A stretch of DNA of 64,000 bases from Beaufortia kweichowensis (taxonomy: Eukaryota > Chordata > Actinopteri > Cypriniformes > Gastromyzontidae): the NCBI GenBank assembly GCA_019155185.1, contig CM032815.1, positions 14,439,403 through 14,503,402 on the forward strand, given 5' to 3'. The notes under the pieces are model-generated. The model had not been told where the DNA came from. It worked only from the letters and a program-made list of their open reading frames with translations, and did no database searches. The position numbers and the translations under genes are program-made. The first letter of the stretch is position 1; each line of letters begins with the position of its first letter. This document shows positions 57,433-64,000 of the stretch, one piece after another.

Positions 57433-60060
57433 GTAAGTCACTGCGTTGATCTGCCGGTCGATGGGGAAGGGACCAATAAAGCGGGGACTAAGCTTCTTGC
57501 AGGGCAGATGTAGGCGAATGTCCCGGGTGGAGAGCCAAACCAGTTGCCCCGGCTGGTCGGCCTGGCTCTTCTGCCTACGTACTGCAGCCTGCAGATGGAT
57601 ATGAGCTGAATTCCAAACCCTCTCGCTGGTCTGAAACCAGTGGTCTACAGCTGGCACCGTGGAGGGTTCTTCAGACCATGGAAACAGAGGGGGTTGGAAT
57701 CCAAGCATGCATTGAAATGGGGTGAGATCTGTGGTATCCTGTCGGAGGGAGTTTTGGCCATACTCTGCCCATGGGAGGAAGCGGTGCCAGCTGTGCTGGT
57801 GTTGGCTGCAATATGACTGCAGATATCTCCCGATCTCCTGGATCTTCCGCTCAGTCTGGCCATTGGCTTTCAGATGATAGCCGGAGGTGAGACTAACCGT
57901 AACCCCCAGCAGATTGAAGAATGCCTTCCAGACATGCGAGATAAACTGGGGTCCACGGTCGGAAACAATGTCTTCGGGTAGTCCGAAGTGCCGGAAGATG
58001 TGAGTAAACAGGGTTTCTGTGGTAACCAGGGCAGTGGGCAGAGCCGGGAGAGGAAGGAGTTTGCATCCCTTAGAGAACCTGTCAACTACCACCAGGATGC
58101 ACGTGAAATTGTCGGAGTTGGGGAGGTCAGTCACGAAATCCACTGCGATATGAGACCAGGGTCGTTGGGGAACAGGTAATGGCAGAAGTTTGCCCTGGGG
58201 TAGCCGACGAGGAACTTTGGCTTGGGCACAGACTGAGCATCCTTGAATAAAATGGGAGACATCATTGGTCATACCTGGCCACCAGTAATGGGGGGGAAAT
58301 CAGCGAGAGGGTTCGCTGCTTGCCTGGGTGCCCTGATCCCGGAACTGAGTGAGCTGAGTCCTTCAGGGAAACTCGCAGGTTCTCGGGCACAAAGATCTTC
58401 CCTTCTGGACCTCCCGGTGGAGCTGGATGATCACGTTGATTGTTTATGAGGAGTTCGTCCAGGGCCCATTCGATAGGGGAGACTACTCTGGCTGGAGGGA
58501 GGACTGCTTTCTATGTCTGGGGCATAGAGTCGGGAGAGAGCATCGGCTTTACCGTTCTTGCTCCCTGGTCGATATGTGACGGTGAAGTTGAATTGGGTAA
58601 AGAACAACGCCCACCGGGCCTGATGGGAGTTGAGACGTTTGGCTTCTCGAAGGTAAAACAGGTTTTTATGATCCATGAGTACCACGAAGGGGTGTTTAGC
58701 CCCCTCCAGCCAGTGTCTCCATTCGTCTAAGGCTAGTTTGATGGCCAAGAGTTCTCGATTTCCGATATCATAGTTCTGCTCAGCCAGGGACAGCTTCTTA
58801 GAAAAGAAGGCGCATGGGTGAAGGTGCTCTGGAGGTGCTGCTGGGAGAACACGGCACCTACTCCTGTGGTGGAGGCATCAACCTCGACGACAAACGGGAG
58901 CTTGGGGCATGGATGGCGCAGAATAGGTGCCGTGCTGAAAGCCTCTTTCAGGTGGGTGAAGGCTTTGGTGGCTTCTGGGGTCTAATCCAGAGTCTTGGGG
59001 TTACGTCAGAGAAGGGAAGTGAGCGGGGTGCAGATGATGCTGAACTGATGGATGAATCTTCTATAGAAGTTGGCAAACCCCGGGAAGCGTTGTAAACCTT
59101 TAACTGACGAGGGCTGAGGCCATGATCGTACTGCCTTCACCTTCCCCTGCTCCATGTGGACACCGGTGGAGTTGATAACATATCCTAAAAACTGGACCTC
59201 AGACAGGTGAAACTCACATTTTTCAGCCTTGAGGAAGAAGTGATGGTCTCGGAGTCATCGAAGGACGAGTTGGACATGACTCCGGTGTTCTGCGAGACAC
59301 TTCGAATAAATGAGGATGTCATCGATGTAAACGATTACGAACTGATCCAGGACATCTCTGAAGATCTCGTTCATGTAACTTTGGAATACTGCAGCGGCGT
59401 TGACCAATCCAAACGGCATAACTAAGTATTCGAAATGCCCCGCAGGCGTGATGAAGGCTGTTTTCCACTCGTCCCCCTCCCTAATGCGGACGAGATTATA
59501 TGCATTCCTGAGGTCCAGTTTGGTGAAGACAGAGGCCCCTCTTAGTTGTTCAATGGCAGACGGAATCAGGGGAAGTGGATACTGGAACTTAACTGTGGCT
59601 TGGTTTCAGCCCTCTGTCCTTTTTCCCCACAAAAAAGAAGCTGGAAGCAGCAGGGGAAGTTGATGGTCTGATGAATCCCTGCCAGAGGGCCTCTTCGATG
59701 TACTCACCCATGGCCTTCTGTTCCGGGAGAGAGAGAGAATAGATGCGTCCTTTAGGCAGGGTTGACCCAGGCAGCAGCTCGATGGCACAGTCTGATGGCC
59801 GATGAGTTGAGATGCTAACCGTTTGCTGAATACTTTCTGGAACGCCCTATACTCAGGGGGAATCTGGGCAGGAGTCTGAGTCGTATTCTGGACTTCAGGG
59901 CATGTCTGTGGAGAGCTCACATTGTGGATGACAGCGGTAGGTAAGGGTTTCCCGGGATCGACTTTGTCTATATGTCCTTTGGACTCGTCTCCCCAGCGTA
60001 GAATCTGCCCAGATTCCCAGCACACGTCTGGGCGATGGAGTTGAAGCCAGGGGCTCGCAA
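57433..60060 (-). pseudogene. Ty3/Gypsy retrotransposon pol fragment
   Basis: On the minus strand, right to left: a protease/RT linker ([18 protein letters not shown], about 59850); RT with the palm segment EWKTAF, the catalytic YIDDILIY (about 59310-59335) and FLGYVI; RNase H (DASTTGVGA, about 58870; [20 protein letters not shown], about 58655-58715; [12 protein letters not shown], 58525-58560); integrase ([25 protein letters not shown], the conserved SDRGPQF at about 57945-57965, [12 protein letters not shown]) and a C-terminal [10 protein letters not shown]. Frameshifts interrupt RT and RNase H. No gag and no LTR were found. It is inserted a little after the Myb/SANT-like block 4. Confidence 0.88.
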
Positions 60061-60309
60061 AGCGTGAGCTATCGTCCCGGATAAAAAAAGTTATTATTCA
60101 TGAATTTCACTAACATTGCATTCACAAAAGAGCATTTATTTTACAAAAAAAATTGCCTTGACAAAAAGGTCATTATGGGGGAAAAGGCATGAGGCAGGTG
60201 CTCAGGCACAATCCCCACATTTTTTTATTGTAAGAAAATGTTGATTATGCAAAATAAAAATCCATATGAACGAATGCAGAATACAAAATATAGTAATTAC
60301 TTGGAGTAG

Positions 60310-60770
60310 AGCAGTGGAGCCACCGTCTTCACCAAGTTAGACCTCCACAGCACTTACAACCTCATCCGGGTACGTGAGGGGGACGAGTGGAAGACAGCTT
60401 TTCTGACCCCTACTGGCCACTATGAATATCGGGTGATGCGTATGGCCTGGTCAACGCCTCCTCTGTATTCCAAGACTTCATGCATGAGTATCTTCATCAG
60501 TCTGTCCTTGTCAATATTAATGATATTCTCATCTACTCTCGGAGCCTGGCTAAACATCACCACCATGTTGCCGAGGTCCAGAAACGCCTGAGAGAATTCC
60601 ATCTGTTCCTCAAAGACGAGAAATGCTACTTCCATCAAGCCTCAGTGCAGTTCCTTGGTTACAACATCGATAGCAGTGGCATCCAGATGGACGAGGGGAA
60701 GGTGGAAGCCATTAAGAACTTCAGTGCTTCCTAGGATTCTCAAATTTCTACAGATGATTCATGACAACCC
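60310..60770 (+). pseudogene. Ty3/Gypsy RT fragment in opposite orientation
   Basis: Encodes [38 protein letters not shown], then after a frameshift the catalytic region [16 protein letters not shown] (one Asp of the usual DD replaced by Asn) and FLGYNIDSSGIQMDEGKVEA. It belongs to the same general Gypsy group as the minus-strand fragment, and lies tail-away from it across about 250 bp of AT-rich sequence. Confidence 0.82.
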
Positions 60771-60774
60771 TAAC

Positions 60775-61690
60775 CACAAAACGTTGTGCTTTTTTTTTAC
60801 ATTGAAACATGAAAAATATGTCTAAGGAAAGCTTAAAATGTCTCCTTTTCAATAAACAAAAACAAAATGTTCTGTAAACCGAAAACAAATGTTCTCTTAA
60901 TGTGTAATATGCATGAAAGTAAGGAGTGGTACAGTTTTTCCTGTCTTAGCTCATTATCTGTATTGTGATCCCACCCACATGCAGAGGGCGCTATTCATAC
61001 GACAATCATCACTCAAGGCACACGGAACAATGCCCACAAACAATAGAGCTCCAAACCCAAACAAATCATCCAGATTCATGGTCAGATTTATTGATTTTAC
61101 AGCGAATTTGGAGAACACGAACATGTGCTTTAGATATGTTTGTAGAGTGATGTTAAAATCCACTTTTATATTAAAAAAATGAATCCGGAGATAAACTGCT
61201 TTATTGTGAGAGTAACTGCACCCAGCGAAGCTTATTATACCTGACCAGAAAGTATTCTTTCTTTAAGTTTTACCATGTAGATGTAACCATAGATTTTGCA
61301 GGACTGAATAGCATTTGTATAAATATATGACAAAAAAAAAAAAATGGTTACTTCAGTTAAACCATGATTCGTTTTAGTTGACATGTTGTTTTATACACAA
61401 CATTCCTCTTTGATAGGTCCATTAGGGGTTGTGTCTTTGTCTTCCAGGTGTGAAACCTATGAGTATTTATGCCCATTGATACTCCCTTGCATATGATCCA
61501 GTGACGCACATATGTTTAGTGCGTTTTGTCCTTATTTCAATGACTTAAAAATTTTATACTTTTTAGTAACCACTCATAAACATGGTTTTCTCAGAAACAC
61601 AAGTGTGCACATACATGTTGCTTATATATTATTGTTGCACAGTTTGTGCTGAACACAGTGATGTGTGACTTTAACCATTAATGTGTTTAT
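60775..61690. repeat. Unclassified dispersed repeat, copy B
   Basis: Inverted counterpart of 29205-29990, about 0.9 kb, non-coding. It separates two plus-strand Gypsy pieces (60310-60770 and 61730-61990), so it probably inserted into that element. Confidence 0.6.
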
Positions 61691-61729
61691 AAGATACTGA
61701 AAAAGCACAAATGTCAGGGCATGTTAAAA

Positions 61730-61990
61730 CTTCTCCAGGGTGCCAAAACACCCTCAGACCACAGAGGGTTAAGAAACAAGCCCAAGTCTCTGTCCAAGCA
61801 GCCACAGAAGCTTTCACACACTCAAAGAAGCATTTACCAGCACACCGCTCCTAATACACCCAGACCCCAACAGACCCTTCGTCATGGAAGTAGACGCCTC
61901 CACCACAGGGGTAGGAGCGGTCGCCCTGCAAGAAGCTCAGTCCCAGATATGTTGGCCCCTTCACCATCACCAAACAGATTAATCCAGTCA
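61730..61990 (+). pseudogene. Ty3/Gypsy remnant with RNase H joined to integrase C terminus
   Basis: Starts with the RT-RNase H linker (LLQGAKTPS), reaches the RNase H start [14 protein letters not shown] (about 61884-61925), then passes almost directly into [20 protein letters not shown] (about 61928-61990), the integrase C-terminal region. About 2 kb of the normal element is missing between them. Confidence 0.72.
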
Positions 61991-62199
61991 CATATTAACT
62001 TCAACTTCCCTCTCAATACAGAATTCATTCTACATTCAATGTTTCTCTACTCAAACCTTATCATCCTTCTGTTTAGCCGTCATCCATCTGCTCCATCCGC
62101 AATCTCCTTCTTTGCACCCATGGCCCTGTTAATTAAAATTAATTCTACCACCTTATATATAATTCATTTTTTATTCACTCACCTAAGCAAGTAAATGTT

Positions 62200-62430
62200 T
62201 GTGTCTTGTAACTGCATAGTGAGTTATAGATGCGATCAATGGCAATTTGTGCCCTTTATTATGGATTGCATCTATAACACGTCATGTCAGGGTTTTTTTC
62301 TCTCTTAAAGAGTTTTTTTGAATCCCTGACCACTGACTGTTATCTTTCAATACATGTAAAGCTGCTTTGGTACAATGATCTTTGTGAGAAAGCGCTATAC
62401 AAATAAAATTGAATTGAATTGAACTGAATT
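62200..62430 (+). repeat. L2-type LINE 3' end
   Basis: 3' UTR-like sequence (CCTGACCACTGACTGTTATC) followed by GCTGCTTTGGTACAATGATC, GAGAAAGCGCTATACAAATA and an AATTGAATTGAACTGAATTG tail. Same family tail as 30340-30415. Confidence 0.65.
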
Positions 62431-62934
62431 GTAAGAATTGGACTTTTATTTATCATCCTATTATATTTCTTCCTACCTGCCATCTACTCATCTATTATAC
62501 TCCCATACCTCTGTTTATTCTAATCATCTTTGTTAGTCTCCTTCCATAACAATTATAGGTTATAGTATAGAATATTACATATAAAATGTATAATAATAAT
62601 ATGATGATGATTATTATTACGATATGATATAAAAAAATAGCATTTGTTGCCTATAATACTTTTAAAAGAAAAAGACGAAAAACAACAAATACAATGATAG
62701 TATCATAGCAAATAAGGTAAATGTAAATAAAGGTAAATATAGTTTTTTCTTATTAGGTCCCAACATTCAAGGCTAACTAGCAACATCGCTAGCTGTTAAC
62801 ACTCGTCTCCGTTTGACAAATAAATATCAAAATATTGTTATAATGACCAAATATGGCCAAAAACAACTGTTCAGTCTTATACTTATGAAAGGTAATTCCC
62901 AGAGACCTGTTTTAAACTGTGTAATGGTTTGTAA
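62431..62934. other. AT-rich non-coding, nothing recognised
   Basis: Simple AT-rich sequence without recognisable coding or repeat-end signals. Confidence 0.4.
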
Positions 62935-63110
62935 AAGCCCACCTACTCGCCTACTTCCATACTATATAGTAGGCGAAAGTCAGCATGTGAACCGAGTAGT
63001 TTGTCCGGAACCTCAGTATGCAAAAAACAGTATGCGAGAAGTACCCATACTACTTCCGCCGAGGTTTTTAAAGTATTCATCGGATGGATACTGTTCTATT
63101 TTATGATGTC
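62935..63110. repeat. Probable dispersed repeat with TAGTAGGCGA motifs
   Basis: Contains CTACTCGCCTACTTCCATAC, TATAGTAGGCGAAAGTCAGC, GTATGCGAGAAGTACCCATA and CTACTTCCGCC. Such TAGTAGGCGA blocks recur widely in fish DNA as I recall them. Class and borders are not determined. Confidence 0.4.
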
Positions 63111-63695
63111 ACGGGGGAGGAGACGGCATCTTTCAAAATAGAAAATAATATCAACGCAGCCGTTTTTAAGTTGAAGTAAAACTCGATAGTTTAATATGTA
63201 TAAATTTGTTAAATATTAATTATTTACTAACGTGTTAACTGCTGGAGTGATGAATGTTTAAAGATGGGTAATTAAATAATATATTTTGTGATTCTGCTGT
63301 TAAGAGTTTTATCTTTTTTTTTTCAATTGTAGGTGAGCTATTGTCATCAAATTTTCCTCAACTCTTTTTAACACAGATTACAATAGGAAAATAGGTGTTA
63401 ATTTTAATAGTAAAAATAATTGAATAAGTAATTGAAATTGTACAACTGAAGCAACTAAACATAAATGGTGGATTTTTATTAATAGTGTCAAATAAAGCAT
63501 CATTTATATTTGCTATAAAGATAACTAACATGTACATATTAACCACATGAATCACGAAGCTCACAATAAATCTTAAACGAAATGCTGCCATTACAGTAAG
63601 TAAAATATATAAATTAATGGAAAATACCGAACATATTGTTTGATATTTATACATGTACATGATATACATTAATGAATTGTTATATGTTGTAGTTT
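63111..63695. other. AT-rich non-coding, nothing recognised
   Basis: AT-rich sequence. No gene or repeat boundary is visible by eye. Confidence 0.4.
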
Positions 63696-63709
63696 GTTTG
63701 TTTACTTAT

Positions 63710-63870
63710 CAGCAGCATCTTGGAAGTGGTATACTGCCATGGATGAGGCAACAGGGAGTAGACCTTCCAACACTTCACCTACCCTTTGTTACCGTGCATC
63801 AGACGAGGCAGAACACGAGAATATCAGTTTCAAATCTTTTACTGAACTTCATCAGTGGGAATACAGGTAC
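63710..63870 (+). other. Possible further exon block of the Myb/SANT-like remnant
   Basis: After an acceptor-like TACTTATCAG an open frame reads SWKWYTAMDEATGSRPSNTS, a segment resembling the downstream region of Myb/SANT-like Harbinger-associated proteins. If right, Gypsy and other repeats have separated it from the blocks at 55631-57342. Similarity is from memory and weak. Confidence 0.3.
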
Positions 63871-64000
63871 AGAAACAGACCTCACTTCAGAGGAGGAATA
63901 CAGGCAGACAATAGTATGCACGGCTGACTAACAAAAGACATCCAGATTCCAACACATACAAAATAACAACAATACCGGACAACTCACAGAACAAAAGGCA
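63870..64000. mobile_element. Partial LTR-like sequence at right edge
   Basis: Shares TTCAGAGGAGGAATACAGGC and AAAATAACAACAATACCGGA, in the same order and strand, with the solo LTR at 56601-57009. It is cut by the end of the window. Confidence 0.5.

Overview
This is vertebrate nuclear DNA, almost certainly from a teleost and probably a cyprinid-like fish. The evidence is split genes with GT-AG introns, vertebrate orthologues in a known order, and a fish-type repeat load: Tc1 and hAT transposons, L2-type LINE tails, a tRNA-derived SINE, BEL/Pao and Ty3/Gypsy fragments, TTAA-flanked MITEs and long CA/CT tracts. There are no operons or other prokaryotic features.

Gene order is megf10 (-, 5' part only), a C5orf63-type glutaredoxin-like gene (+), lmnb1 (-), phax (-), initiator tRNA-Met (-), aldh7a1 (+), and the first coding exon of a glul-type glutamine synthetase (+). 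From memory of the human map, this is the 5q23.2 block MEGF10-C5orf63-(MARCHF3)-LMNB1-PHAX-ALDH7A1 with the same relative orientations. MARCHF3 is not present between C5orf63 and lmnb1, and no GRAMD2B sequence was recognised after aldh7a1. I rebuilt lmnb1 (11 exons, 588 codons), phax (5 exons, 375 codons), aldh7a1 (18 exons, 540 codons) and the glutaredoxin-like gene (3 coding exons, 106 codons) exon by exon. All four keep an open frame across their splice junctions.

Layout: 1-6.0 kb is the 5' part of megf10, with a long TG tract, a 21-bp minisatellite, a CT tract and retroposons. 6.0-7.5 kb is a probable divergent promoter and the glutaredoxin-like gene. 8.3-15.7 kb is lmnb1 and 16.3-19.2 kb is phax. 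19.5-21.0 kb holds a MITE and the tRNA. 21.3-48.1 kb is aldh7a1, whose introns are swollen by three arrays or nests: a 2-kb 21-bp minisatellite in intron 2, a three-level nest of DNA transposons in intron 3, and a 3.6-kb minisatellite in intron 4. Introns 9 and 10 carry hAT elements with perfect 8-bp target duplications. 49.5-50.2 kb is the start of the glul-like gene. From 50.2 kb to the end is a transposon graveyard: Tc1, BEL/Pao, a Myb/SANT-domain gene remnant, a solo LTR, Gypsy fragments in opposite orientations and an L2 end.

The genes have unrelated housekeeping or developmental roles (nuclear lamina, U snRNA export, lysine catabolism, redox, phagocytic receptor); their grouping is conserved synteny rather than a pathway. 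The most unusual structure is the aldh7a1 intron 4 array. It contains repeated, decaying copies of the end of exon 4 with its splice donor and of exon 5 with its splice acceptor, so the minisatellite appears to have grown by tandem duplication that swept in the flanking exons. A second point is the glul-like exon, where the usual initiator ATG reads ATA and no later exon is found in the remaining 13.8 kb.
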